DNA of 64,000 nucleotides from Dawidia cretensis (GTDB lineage Bacteria; Bacteroidota; Bacteroidia; Cytophagales; Cyclobacteriaceae): NCBI RefSeq assembly GCF_018598175.1, contig NZ_JAHESE010000023.1, positions 58,244 to 122,243 of the forward strand, read 5' to 3'. Shown piece by piece: positions 45,590 to 54,841 of this stretch (position 1 is its first letter; each line of letters starts with the position of its first letter). The notes under the pieces were generated by a model. It saw only the letters and a program-made list of their open reading frames with translations, ran no database searches and was not told where the DNA came from. The position numbers and the translations under genes were made by a program.

Positions 45590-48500
45590 TTATTCCTTCC
45601 ATCCTTCGGCCTTCACGTGACCGTCTCTTATTCCGGAACAATCCATCCAGAACTCCATCAGCTCGATCTTCGCCTGGCTGTCGTCGCCCACCTCATACCG
45701 GAACGTCACTTCTCGGATGGTAATATTCGAGAGATCTTTCGAGCATGTACCAGCCTGCGCAGCAAACGCGCTCATGTCCATTTCGGTATAGGGGCCAGGC
45801 AACGTAAAGTCACCTTTTCCGGAAAGCACCTTTGCCGCGTCCCGGAGGTCTTGCGCGAAGCTTTGCGCACCGGCTAGAATTTTATCCGATTCGTCCGAAT
45901 ATCGATTGGCCTGGTCTACCGGGTTCAACGCTGCATTTTCCGCGCGTTCGTAATGCGACTGAATGGTGCCCGCCTGGGCGGTGAGTTGATTAGTGCGCCC
46001 CGCACGGATAATTTCAATTTCGGAAACAGAAGCTGTTGCTGCCGTCGCGCCCTGTGCAAGCGCTAACTGAAGTCGATTCCCCAGGTAATCTTTCCCTGTC
46101 ACATAGTAATACGATTCAGATGACGCATCTCCCAGGCGAACCTGGTCGCCGTCTGTAAAGAAGGCGAGATTACAAGGATCGTCGCCTAGCGTAAGATAAT
46201 CGTCCGTGAACAGGAAGGTGCCTGTGACGCGTTTACCCTCTGTCTTCCATTTTCCTGCCATCGCCGAATACTCCCAACTGGCCGGTATGGTCTGCGTGAG
46301 GTATGCACCCTGGAATTCATCCGAGGCGCGTACGGCAACTGCCTGGCCCGTATGCTCATCAAAGGCCAGATTTTCTTCCGTGTGTTTGATGCCGTTCTGA
46401 AAAAGTGTTCTTTTCTTCAGAATCGCCGGATAATGAACCACTTTAGTAGTAGCGTGTGTATTCAACTCGCCGCGTATGTCACTGAATGTCGGAATAGCCG
46501 TGGGATATGGAATAACCAGGACAATAAACGCCAGTGGAATGATTGTGATTTGTAAATCCACTTCGGCATTTACATCGTCGGAATCTTCAACGACTTGCCG
46601 CTGGGCGAACGTAAGGTCCACTTCGCGTCCCAGCTTCTTGCCAGTGATGCCGCTGTATCGGGACGACATGACCGGTATGTTAGCGCCAGGACTAAAGTAT
46701 GTGTTGACGAATCCGCTTACCGGCGTAATTCCGCTGAGGTCCTGGCTTGGCGAATACGTACCCTGGTAGTTCAGCACACTCTGCGGCTGACCATGCATGC
46801 TATTGACGACAAAGCTAAAGCCCTGAACTGCACTTGTTTTTGTGCGTATCTTCGTATAAAAAGGGAACGCCTGAGGCTTGGGGTTATCGACACTTGCGGC
46901 GATCGGTGTCATCGTCTCGCCATCGTCTGGGTTCGCCTGACGGATCGGATACTCACGTGCCGTGTTAAACTGGCTTATACTATATCCCGGTGCGGTATTT
47001 CCCGAGTAAATATTCTTGACGACCACGCGCGCGTATCCCACCGAGGGCGCCGGAAGAATCGTTTCACCGATCGGCCCTTCCGACTGCTCTTTGTCCTCAC
47101 CGGCGACCAGCTTACTTCCAAACTTCTGTACTTTGCGGGCGACAAAGTCTACCAATATATTCTCTTCGCGCATAGACAAGGGCTCGTTCGTGGCGACACC
47201 ACTGCTGATCATTCCCGCTTCGCCTTTCATTTGATAGATATATTCGTTGCCGTAGAGTACTGCGTCGTTTTCCAATCCTTTGTCAAACATCAGAAGACGC
47301 TTGACCCGTACGCCGCCACCTTTTTTTGCGAGCGGTGTCGGAATTCTGAAATACGAGTACTGCTCGTTTAAGTGAACACAGAGGTTGTCGTCTCCCGGGA
47401 GGGCGAGTGACAGAACCATATTCGACAGCTGGTTCACCAGGTCGCCCGGATCAGAAGGATCATCCATACCTGACGGGCTACAATCATTGGATGGCACAAC
47501 CTTACCCAATCGTTGCGACTTTACGAAGTCTATACATGCTTCGCGCGGCAATCGATTATTATCTTCTTTCAGCAATTCGATATACGTACCGATCTCATTC
47601 GCACCGCAAGATACTACCGACGCATATCCCGATACTTTTTCGGCGTTGCAGGTGGTCATATTCGGCACGTCGTTGCCTATCAAACTGTAGAGGAATCGAA
47701 AATATATTTTCTTTTTTCCCTCGACATACCGCTTTCCGATCATATCTCGCATGTTCTTTAAGGCCATGGCGTCGGAATCGTCAATCCCAATAGATTTCGG
47801 GTCGATGTAGTAGCGATGGAATAGTTGGCTTGTAGGTGAATTCTGTTCGTTCGGATCGTATTTTAATGCGACCATGACATGTGCCTCCTGGTTTTGCACA
47901 TAGCTGTAGTCGTCTTGCTCATATTGTACGTGAATTTCTCCTCCCGACGGCAGCCGTATTACCTTTAACTGCCAGGCTGCCGGATCGAAGGTATCAACCG
48001 CCTTCTGATTAAGCCAGGGCCGATCATTTGCGAAACGCTCGCGACCGTTGAATTGGTAATTGCCCCAGGCGTCGGTCATCAACGGATCATAGACAGGATT
48101 TTCACTGCCCTTCATGTTGGCGTAGAAGCTTACGACATTGTCCGCGCCATTTTTATAGTGGTCCGGATACAGTCCGTAGGTGTTATCTTTGGGATATGCA
48201 TATTCGAACTCATACGGGCTTATTTTAGTGGGATTGGTCCCATTGTATTCGAAATGAACGTGTGTCAATGTTAACTTTCCGGTTGTTTCAGTCAGACCAT
48301 TGGGAATACCCGTTGCCAGGTCATTTGTATAGTCAAAAAGCACGGACTTGATAGGCTTCCTTCCGCTTTTGGGACCTGTAATTTTGCCGTCGGCAACATT
48401 ACGCTTACAATCTGCTAAAAGATAGAGGTCAATTCGGTCAAGTTTCTCGGTTCGGCCTGGCCCTGGGTTCCTGTTAGTACTAAAAGCATTCGCGCTGGCT

Positions 48501-50605
48501 CCATATCCATCTTTGCGCTCGGATGTTTCGAAAATAGCTACGTGTGTTTTTGTTTCGATGTATTTCAGGTAGTACAATTCTTTCTGTCCTTCCGCATAGC
48601 TTACCATATCATCGAGCGGGTCAGAATGGGAGTTCTTTTGGTACAACATTCCCGCATACGGGGCCCGCCAGGTATACCATTCACTGCCAGATTTGAGGTA
48701 GCTGAAATAAGTATAGCCCCCCAGGTCATCCGGGCTGGAGCCCCAATAACCGTTATCCGCTGTGCCGCGGTCTACGTAGTCCGGTGTAGTAATCTCCGTT
48801 AGTAGGTATGTGGTCGCATAAGGGCTGAGCTTTTCTTCGCCCACCTTAATATCATCATTGGGCCGTGAGGAAACATCTGCCAGGTAGTCGGCTTCGATAT
48901 GCCCCACGCCAGACGCAGCGCTATAGCTTAATTTACGCTCGCCTTTAGCATATACGGGTAGCCCGTATACATATCGGTTTCCCGCAGTGTTGGTAACGGA
49001 CATCTCGCCGACGAGGCCCCTATACTCCTCGGCATTTCTTTGCAGTATGGCGTTAACGCGGTTGTCGCGGCAATAGGCTTCGCGTTTGGGGCGGCCGTCT
49101 GCGTATTGCATTTCACCATTTAGGTGATAGCCGATATACGACGATCGTCCAACGCGTTCATCCGATTGATTGTACCGCGCGTAGTTGGGGTCAAGCGAAA
49201 TATCATGGTCATCCAGCTTCACACGGATGGGCTTGTCTGTATGGTTTGTCCCCCACTCGCCCGCGAGATCACTGCTGAAGCGAAAAAATACCGGTTCGTC
49301 GACCTGCTTGTTCGAAGCACTTTGAAACACCGACAAATCGCGATCAGGAGTCCAGTCTCGCGCCGTCAGTGTATGTTTACCTTTGCCAACGTCCGCACCG
49401 GGGCCAAACGTCCAACCAGCTCCAATCTCGCCGCCGACGTTATACAACTCGGTTTGGCTTTCGACGTGTCGTGGTCCGAAGTGACCCGCTGTTTTATTAT
49501 GAAGCCTGAAACCGCCGCCTATGCCTTCGCCGGTGACGATAAAATTATCGGCGTCGTTAAAGGGCACCCCCAGGAATACCTCGCGTTTATTAAAATCACT
49601 TTCCTGTTCGACGTGATAATCCATTAACGCAGCCGTGTTCCCGGCACCCTCTGCTGAATACATAAACCCGTATGCAGGCACATCCTGCATTGGAACGTTC
49701 TGCTGATACGCATAGCTTCCCGTGATGTTTGTGGTTCCACCAACTGGCAGCGGAATCGGGTTGCCTTCAATTCCAATGGTAACGTTGTACGACTTCCCAT
49801 TATACTTCCCGACAACGTTCGGTAAGGTTGATTCCGTATAGGAAAACATACCATAGGTGCTGCCGAACATGCCAACGCCTGGCGAATACGCGTGATTATT
49901 CTTTCTTTGGTGTCCGCCTTTCTTAAGTATGCGGACCATCCTATCTCCGTTAACGGCCGTGGCCCCCGCGCCATGCACCCAGTTCAAAGCTGCATACGGG
50001 TTTACGGACGCTGAAACTCGCTTTTCACCATCGGATTCGCCGTAGCCAAGCGAAACAACCCCTTTACCCAAACTCAATCCAACGCCTGTATTATACCCGA
50101 AGCCCCGGTAATTATTATAACGCAACGCGACATTCAAGCTAAGGTCAGCAAGTCCCAGATCCTTTCCAAAAACTTCGAATGCTACCCCCAGGCCAACCGT
50201 ACCGGTCCAGTTCTTGGGCATCTTGTTGTGAAACGTGATATTCTGACCGTTGTAGTCATCTGGCAGTCCGCGCAACGAGCGATTGATCGCCCCCGCGTTC
50301 AGTGTCCAGCCATATCCCACCCAGGAGGCTTCCTCTTCCGGTGAAGCACCGCTGTGATATGACAAGGATACCGGATAACCGCTTCCATTCGGTCCTGGCA
50401 CTTCGAGCAGTGGTAGATTATAGGTGAAATCTCCGCTGAACTCATCCACCATATTGGTCGTTGCGACGGGCTCGAAGCTGGAGAACTCCGGCTGCGAGGG
50501 TCCAGACGTCAACGCGTACGAGGCCGATGGCACAACGATTGAGCTCGCAAACTGAAAAAGAAGATACACAGCAATACCGCGTACAATCCTGGGATTCCGT
50601 ATCAT
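45590..50605 (-). CDS. Large SpvB/TcB-like exported protein (RHS-associated)
   Basis: 1671 residues with a signal peptide (1-32, ending SASYALTSG). The region about 40-110, with VDEFSGDFTYNLPLLEVPG and SWVGYGWTLNAGAINRSLRG, is the hallmark of SpvB/TcaC/TcdB N-terminal-like proteins and their Bacteroidota relatives. Residues about 850-900 have LKVIRLPSGGEIHVQYEQDD, also typical of the group. I see no YD repeats and no RHS core end, so the cocoon-like RHS part would come from the separate giant gene downstream. In Tc toxins a TcB-like protein pairs with TcC to enclose the toxic C terminus. It starts 52 bp after the SprB-repeat gene stop. Role here is inferred. Confidence 0.78.
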   Translation of the reverse strand: MIRNPRIVRGIAVYLLFQFASSIVVPSASYALTSGPSQPEFSSFEPVATTNMVDEFSGDFTYNLPLLEVPGPNGSGYPVSLSYHSGASPEEEASWVGYGWTLNAGAINRSLRGLPDDYNGQNITFHNKMPKNWTGTVGLGVAFEVFGKDLGLADLSLNVALRYNNYRGFGYNTGVGLSLGKGVVSLGYGESDGEKRVSASVNPYAALNWVHGAGATAVNGDRMVRILKKGGHQRKNNHAYSPGVGMFGSTYGMFSYTESTLPNVVGKYNGKSYNVTIGIEGNPIPLPVGGTTNITGSYAYQQNVPMQDVPAYGFMYSAEGAGNTAALMDYHVEQESDFNKREVFLGVPFNDADNFIVTGEGIGGGFRLHNKTAGHFGPRHVESQTELYNVGGEIGAGWTFGPGADVGKGKHTLTARDWTPDRDLSVFQSASNKQVDEPVFFRFSSDLAGEWGTNHTDKPIRVKLDDHDISLDPNYARYNQSDERVGRSSYIGYHLNGEMQYADGRPKREAYCRDNRVNAILQRNAEEYRGLVGEMSVTNTAGNRYVYGLPVYAKGERKLSYSAASGVGHIEADYLADVSSRPNDDIKVGEEKLSPYATTYLLTEITTPDYVDRGTADNGYWGSSPDDLGGYTYFSYLKSGSEWYTWRAPYAGMLYQKNSHSDPLDDMVSYAEGQKELYYLKYIETKTHVAIFETSERKDGYGASANAFSTNRNPGPGRTEKLDRIDLYLLADCKRNVADGKITGPKSGRKPIKSVLFDYTNDLATGIPNGLTETTGKLTLTHVHFEYNGTNPTKISPYEFEYAYPKDNTYGLYPDHYKNGADNVVSFYANMKGSENPVYDPLMTDAWGNYQFNGRERFANDRPWLNQKAVDTFDPAAWQLKVIRLPSGGEIHVQYEQDDYSYVQNQEAHVMVALKYDPNEQNSPTSQLFHRYYIDPKSIGIDDSDAMALKNMRDMIGKRYVEGKKKIYFRFLYSLIGNDVPNMTTCNAEKVSGYASVVSCGANEIGTYIELLKEDNNRLPREACIDFVKSQRLGKVVPSNDCSPSGMDDPSDPGDLVNQLSNMVLSLALPGDDNLCVHLNEQYSYFRIPTPLAKKGGGVRVKRLLMFDKGLENDAVLYGNEYIYQMKGEAGMISSGVATNEPLSMREENILVDFVARKVQKFGSKLVAGEDKEQSEGPIGETILPAPSVGYARVVVKNIYSGNTAPGYSISQFNTAREYPIRQANPDDGETMTPIAASVDNPKPQAFPFYTKIRTKTSAVQGFSFVVNSMHGQPQSVLNYQGTYSPSQDLSGITPVSGFVNTYFSPGANIPVMSSRYSGITGKKLGREVDLTFAQRQVVEDSDDVNAEVDLQITIIPLAFIVLVIPYPTAIPTFSDIRGELNTHATTKVVHYPAILKKRTLFQNGIKHTEENLAFDEHTGQAVAVRASDEFQGAYLTQTIPASWEYSAMAGKWKTEGKRVTGTFLFTDDYLTLGDDPCNLAFFTDGDQVRLGDASSESYYYVTGKDYLGNRLQLALAQGATAATASVSEIEIIRAGRTNQLTAQAGTIQSHYERAENAALNPVDQANRYSDESDKILAGAQSFAQDLRDAAKVLSGKGDFTLPGPYTEMDMSAFAAQAGTCSKDLSNITIREVTFRYEVGDDSQAKIELMEFWMDCSGIRDGHVKAEGWKE

Positions 50606-50657
50606 ATAATAGGCTTAAACTAATTCAAAAACACACTGCATTATTTCGCCGTGGCGA

Positions 50658-52919
50658 CTACTGAACTTTGAACTTTGCTAAATTCTTTACCAGGAAAGCA
50701 CTTACAGGTTCCTGGTTATCCTCCCCTTTTACCTTCACGTGCTCTTTTACCGTGAGCACTGCAGCGGCACCGTCAACGGTGAGGTTGGTGTTCGTACTCG
50801 GCGCGATAATCTGAATTGACTTGCACTCGACTTCACCGGTGATGGCAACAGCGTATCCTTTTATCCGCACGTTGTCGCCATATACCGGAGTAATTCCGGA
50901 TGACGTACCTCCCTCCGACAGCGACCATACATCCGGTCCTGTCCAGTTTCCGTTTTTCACGGCATATAAGGTGCGCGGAACATAATTGAAGGAGGTCAGA
51001 ACCCGTGGTGCAGACGCTGCCTTAATGGAGACGTCGGCATATAGTTCTTTGTTATTATCTGCGAGTGTCACCGTGCGGAGGATTTGTTCGTTGACGTAGT
51101 ACCGCACATAAAGATCTTTCCGCTCGATGCGGTAAATATTGTCTTCCTGGTGCAAAAGCGAAATCCCGGGATTGGCAGCTTTTTCGCGTACGGACACAGT
51201 GCCATCGTTTAGGAAATAGAAGCAGTAGTCCATGGAATTGTAGGCTGCATCGATGTTGTAAGAAGTGAGACCTACCATAAAAACGTCCGAGGGCGATACC
51301 CGGTCTACAGTGAACGAAACATCGCCATTCTCGCCGGCCAGTAGTCGGTTTGCCGATAAGGCACCGGTATCCCACGCGGAGACATTGCTGAGCGTCTTTG
51401 TTACAGTAGCATTTTCATTGACCCGTAGGTTTATGCGATTGGTCCATTGAGCAGCATAGCCAAGGTAGAAAGTTTTTGTAGCGGTCTGGCCGAGGTCATC
51501 CGTGACCGTAACGGTGTAGGTGCCCTGTCCTTTATTGCTGAGCGTAGCGCTGGTCTCTCCGGTGGTCCACAGGAATTTCGGTGTGCCCAGTGCCCCTTTC
51601 ACATTTACGGTTACGCTGCCGCCGGTATTGTTATCATTGACCGGCACGAGCGTTGCGCCCAGCGTCAGCTTGGGAGGAAAACTCGCGGTGACCAACGGCA
51701 GCGGCCCGGCGGGTGCATGGATCGCTACATCTACGAAGTATTCCGGGGAAGCGGTGACGTTTGTTACTGTACGAAAAGGGATGTCATTCCTGGAATATAT
51801 AATGCTGGTACCGTTACGGGTGATGCGGAATCTATCGCCTTTAACGACGCTCGTCAGCGAGCCCCGGTCTACGTTGTTTTCAAATACCTTGACATAGCCG
51901 AGTGGATGTACATAGATGCTGTACGGAAACGGGGTATACGTGGTGCCCCTGTCCATTGTTGCCAGGCCAATGGCAAAGGCAGTTTTAGTCAGCTCGGGCA
52001 TTATAAATTCAACCCAGCCGTTTGTATTGGCCGGCAGTACATTGGCGGCGGCAGCCCCCGCTTCCCAGCTGTCTGTACCGGTAACGGCCTGCAGCGTGTT
52101 GTTGGCATTGATCTGGGTATTGACGAGGTTCTTCCAGGCCATCTCATATCCTAACTCATACGTAGCCGTCCCCTCGCGTCCGACAGCGTCCGTTACCGTA
52201 ACGGAATAGATGCCGCGTGGTTTGCCTGAAATCGACGACGTCGGTTGCAGTTCAATAGGAGTCCAGCTGTACGTGAAGGGGGCCTGGCCACCTTCCGGCG
52301 TGATCGCGATGACACCGTTATTGTTGGTGTATGTCGGCAACTGTATTGTTGGCTTGGCAAGGACTTTCCTGTCGAATGAGCAATACACTGGCGGCATCGT
52401 ACCGCTGCGGAGTATGGCTTCTGGTCGCAAGCTGAATTGACTTTGTATGCCATTCAACGTAATGAGCACATCCGCATTCTTGTAGAACGTGACAGATGTA
52501 CCCACGCGCTCGATCTTGAACACATCGCCTGCTGCGGCAGTCGTTGTTGCTATGGCACCGACGTCATACTGGAAAACACGGGCCTGCGCACCGTCGATCT
52601 GTATCGCATATTGACTACTGGTGTAGGAAACCCCTTCTTCCAATATATTGAGGGCCATGAAGAAACGGTTTGATGTGCTGGCCACGTAGGTGACTTGAAC
52701 AAACCCATTCTGCCCCGCAGGAAGAATGTTGTCGCCGACAGCACCGCCGTTGTACGTCGATGCACCAACGGCTCGGGTTATGGAGAGGTCTGCGTTAATG
52801 GTGATGTTGCTGGTCGGGTCGACCCAGTTCGCTTTATAGAGCGTCTGCGCGGCAACTGCTCCGGTTAGAAATGTAAATAGCGCGAGCGCTATGACCTTAA
52901 AATATAAAATAGAACGCAT
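50658..52919 (-). CDS. Exported three-module protein with SprB-like repeats
   Basis: 753 residues from ATG 52919 (MRSILYFKVIALALFTFLTG, signal ending AVAAQ). Three copies of a module of about 170 residues are visible, each with GxNxLPAxxNGxVxF, a Y.I..LG.V.V.E strand and GDxFRIxRxGxSIxYxxN. Copies 1 and 2, and 2 and 3, are joined by SprB-type repeats (GIYSVTVTDAVGREGTATY, GTYTVTVTDDLGQTATKTF). The end (about 690-753) has a small beta-helix-like stretch and no sorting domain. SprB repeats occur in gliding adhesins. It is the first gene of the large-protein cluster and so may be an adhesin or surface anchor for the proteins encoded downstream. Confidence 0.75.
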   Translation of the reverse strand: MRSILYFKVIALALFTFLTGAVAAQTLYKANWVDPTSNITINADLSITRAVGASTYNGGAVGDNILPAGQNGFVQVTYVASTSNRFFMALNILEEGVSYTSSQYAIQIDGAQARVFQYDVGAIATTTAAAGDVFKIERVGTSVTFYKNADVLITLNGIQSQFSLRPEAILRSGTMPPVYCSFDRKVLAKPTIQLPTYTNNNGVIAITPEGGQAPFTYSWTPIELQPTSSISGKPRGIYSVTVTDAVGREGTATYELGYEMAWKNLVNTQINANNTLQAVTGTDSWEAGAAAANVLPANTNGWVEFIMPELTKTAFAIGLATMDRGTTYTPFPYSIYVHPLGYVKVFENNVDRGSLTSVVKGDRFRITRNGTSIIYSRNDIPFRTVTNVTASPEYFVDVAIHAPAGPLPLVTASFPPKLTLGATLVPVNDNNTGGSVTVNVKGALGTPKFLWTTGETSATLSNKGQGTYTVTVTDDLGQTATKTFYLGYAAQWTNRINLRVNENATVTKTLSNVSAWDTGALSANRLLAGENGDVSFTVDRVSPSDVFMVGLTSYNIDAAYNSMDYCFYFLNDGTVSVREKAANPGISLLHQEDNIYRIERKDLYVRYYVNEQILRTVTLADNNKELYADVSIKAASAPRVLTSFNYVPRTLYAVKNGNWTGPDVWSLSEGGTSSGITPVYGDNVRIKGYAVAITGEVECKSIQIIAPSTNTNLTVDGAAAVLTVKEHVKVKGEDNQEPVSAFLVKNLAKFKVQ

Positions 52920-52931
52920 AGGTATATCGTG

Positions 52932-52949
52932 CACAATATTGGAATTGTG
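52932..52949. promoter_or_regulatory. Inverted repeat just upstream of the large-protein cluster
   Basis: CACAAT (52932-52937) and ATTGTG (52944-52949) form a 6-bp inverted repeat 13 bases before the ATG at 52919. AT-rich DNA with TATAAT-like strings lies beyond it. It could be an operator or a 5' leader hairpin of the cluster. Confidence 0.35.
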
Positions 52950-53083
52950 TATCATACTATTAAAATTATACTATAACTATAAGAGCCTGACAGAGTTGGG
53001 CACTCCGTAATTACACAAAGAGTGATGTTATCTGGTGTATATGCACGTAATCATTGCGCATCAACGGTAAATTATCTCATTGT

Positions 53084-53100
53084 TATACTTTGTAAGTATA
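53084..53100. terminator. AT-rich palindrome in the 233-bp gap between secretion block and RHS cluster
   Basis: TATACTT-TGT-AAGTATA is a perfect 7-bp inverted repeat, flanked by TTGT and CAAT, 53 bp after the end of the lipoprotein gene at 53153. It may end the upstream secretion transcript or bind a regulator; with no GC pairs it would be a weak terminator. The rest of the gap shows no gene. Confidence 0.35.
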
Positions 53101-53152
53101 CAATAATTTCAACTCGTCGATCAAATCCCACACTAGACGTACAAAAGTAACA

Positions 53153-53785
53153 TTACCTCGACAACTTCGGAAGGTTCATGATTACTTTTTTTTCAAAACT
53201 GAAGTGATTCGTACCCATTTCCCAATATGGATCCTGGAACGTCAATTGCAACGGTTCGCGTACACTATCAAATGTGCCGCAGTGATATTCCGGCAAAACA
53301 AATGCCACAATAAAACTTATCTTGTTAGCCAGTGCGTTATATCCCTCGAAATTGGAAAGCACCGGCTCATACGTGGTGCTATCGCTGGTCAGCGTGATAA
53401 ACTCCTGGATGTTAAAACTCAGAAAACGCATACGATTGGATAGTTCCTGTTGATCCGGTACGTTATAATACATCAAGTCGCTATACGTCACATTACTTTT
53501 TTCTGCCTGCAGCGTCACCTGGAACGCCAGCCCACACTTATACGATTGTACCACAGAATCAAACGGCACGCCTTGCTCCGGCCGGTAGGAACGGTAGGCC
53601 TGGTATTCAGCGGGAAGAAAACGGGCATCCAGCGTTATACCATTGATCTTCCGCGATTTATACAATCCGTTGTCCGGATCGGCCAGCCAGGCGCCATATT
53701 CCTCTGGCGCCAACGTACCGGGTGTGCGATCGCACGACAATAACACGAACAGGCTCAGGGCTGCTATAAGAGACAGTTTTTTCAT
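53153..53785 (-). CDS. Hypothetical lipoprotein at end of secretion operon
   Basis: 210 residues. The signal LIAALSLFVLLSC gives a lipidated Cys at about residue 18. The mature part (EEYGAWLADPDNGLYKSRKINGITLDARFLPAEYQAYRS) resembles a group of Bacteroidota lipoproteins of unknown function in which WL.DP.NGL..S.. is followed by I....V.FLP.EYLA. Strands in the second half end with FQDPYWEMGTNHFSFEKKV. Its start overlaps the OmpH-like gene by 4 bp, so it is the last gene of the upstream secretion block. A pilotin-like role for the secretin is conceivable, but nothing in the sequence shows it. Confidence 0.7.
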   Translation of the reverse strand: MKKLSLIAALSLFVLLSCDRTPGTLAPEEYGAWLADPDNGLYKSRKINGITLDARFLPAEYQAYRSYRPEQGVPFDSVVQSYKCGLAFQVTLQAEKSNVTYSDLMYYNVPDQQELSNRMRFLSFNIQEFITLTSDSTTYEPVLSNFEGYNALANKISFIVAFVLPEYHCGTFDSVREPLQLTFQDPYWEMGTNHFSFEKKVIMNLPKLSR

Positions 53786-54327
53786 TTTCCTTTATACTGT
53801 TCGTTTAACTCTTTTACGACGGCATCCGTAACATCCAGCGACTTATTGCCAAAAAGCAGGTTTCCGGACAGTGTCGTGCCCAGGATATAGTCATAACCCT
53901 CGCGCAAGGCATACATTTCAACAAAACTGTTGACCTGATTTAATACCTGTTGCATCATTTTTTGATCTTCTTCATTTATTTTCCCGTCGATGGCATTTTC
54001 GTATTGCATCACCTGTTGTTGTTGCTGTCCCAGCCGGCGTTCCTCTTCGGCCCGTTTCGCAGGACTCATGCCGGCGGCCTGGCTCATGTAACGCGAACCC
54101 GCTCGTTGAAAATCCTGACGCAGTGAATCGACATTTGCCATCATCTGTGTTTTCCGCTTCTCAAATTCCGCGCGCGCTTCGATCGTACCGCGGTATTTTT
54201 CGATCAGCTCCTGAGAACGGATATAAACAATCGACGGTGCCTGGTGTTGATACACGTAGGCGGCGAGGGCTGCCACTCCCACGATTAGGACAATGATACC
54301 GGCCAGGATAATTTTCTGTAAGCGCAT
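53782..54327 (-). CDS. OmpH/Skp-like periplasmic coiled-coil protein
   Basis: 181 residues. A membrane helix or uncleaved signal (about 6-27) is followed by the Skp pattern: a short strand (PSIVYIRSQELIEKYRG), a long coiled-coil hairpin (about 50-145, rich in Q, E, K and R) and a closing strand (YDYILGTTLSGNLLFGNKSLDVTDAVVKELN). OmpH/Skp proteins form jellyfish-like trimers that hold unfolded proteins in the periplasm. It is in the secretion operon, between the GspC/PilP-like and the lipoprotein gene. This suggests a chaperone dedicated to the secreted substrates, which is inference. Confidence 0.85.
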   Translation of the reverse strand: MRLQKIILAGIIVLIVGVAALAAYVYQHQAPSIVYIRSQELIEKYRGTIEARAEFEKRKTQMMANVDSLRQDFQRAGSRYMSQAAGMSPAKRAEEERRLGQQQQQVMQYENAIDGKINEEDQKMMQQVLNQVNSFVEMYALREGYDYILGTTLSGNLLFGNKSLDVTDAVVKELNEQYKGK

Positions 54328-54336
54328 AGCGAATGT

Positions 54337-54834
54337 TTATGGATTAACTTTTTTCTTAATATACTTTGTTTGCGAGTCCATGCCGAACCGGATCGAATCA
54401 GCATGAACCTCTAATACTTTGAAACCATCGATCTCCTCTCCTTCTCCGACGATATAATCTTTGCCACTATACTGTACGATCGCAGTTTTCTTTTTACGTG
54501 TGGCATTGCTGATCATGCCCCTATATTGCAACAGGCTCCAATTGATCATGACACTCGGCGCAGTTGCCACTACTGGGCGCTGAACCTTCGGCGCAACGGA
54601 TTTCTTTACGGCTACGACAGGCTTTACCTGTTGCCGGAGAAAAGGATCCGGATACGAGAGTGACAACGTGTACGTATTGGTCTCTGCGACGGTCTGCACC
54701 GGCGTACGCGAAGGCCGTACCGCTACAGGTGCATCATCCTGCATCTGGTCGTAGATGCGGTAGCCGATGATGCCCCAGATACCGACCACCAATACGGAAA
54801 GGATCAACAGTTTTTTGTTCTTGAGGAACTCCAT
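54337..54834 (-). CDS. GspC/PilP-like inner-membrane protein
   Basis: 165 residues. One membrane helix (about 9-28), a Pro/Val-rich linker (about 35-95, with YPDPFLRQQVKPV), and a small C-terminal domain (about 97-165) of strands: SLLQYRGMISNATRKKKTAIVQYSGKDY, GEGEEIDGFKVLEVHADSI. This matches the HR domain of GspC and the PilP domain, in which the peptide 'Y.G.I.......A.V...G....V..G..I.G..V..I' is typical. It would link the inner-membrane platform to the secretin. It lies 9 bp before the OmpH-like gene and 7 bp after the lipoprotein gene. Confidence 0.75.
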   Translation of the reverse strand: MEFLKNKKLLILSVLVVGIWGIIGYRIYDQMQDDAPVAVRPSRTPVQTVAETNTYTLSLSYPDPFLRQQVKPVVAVKKSVAPKVQRPVVATAPSVMINWSLLQYRGMISNATRKKKTAIVQYSGKDYIVGEGEEIDGFKVLEVHADSIRFGMDSQTKYIKKKVNP

Positions 54835-54841
54835 GCCTTTG

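Noticed and set aside
46595-47371. A 258-residue plus-strand frame inside the SpvB-like gene
   Set aside because: Antisense to a 1671-residue exported protein with clear family motifs; no start context of its own.
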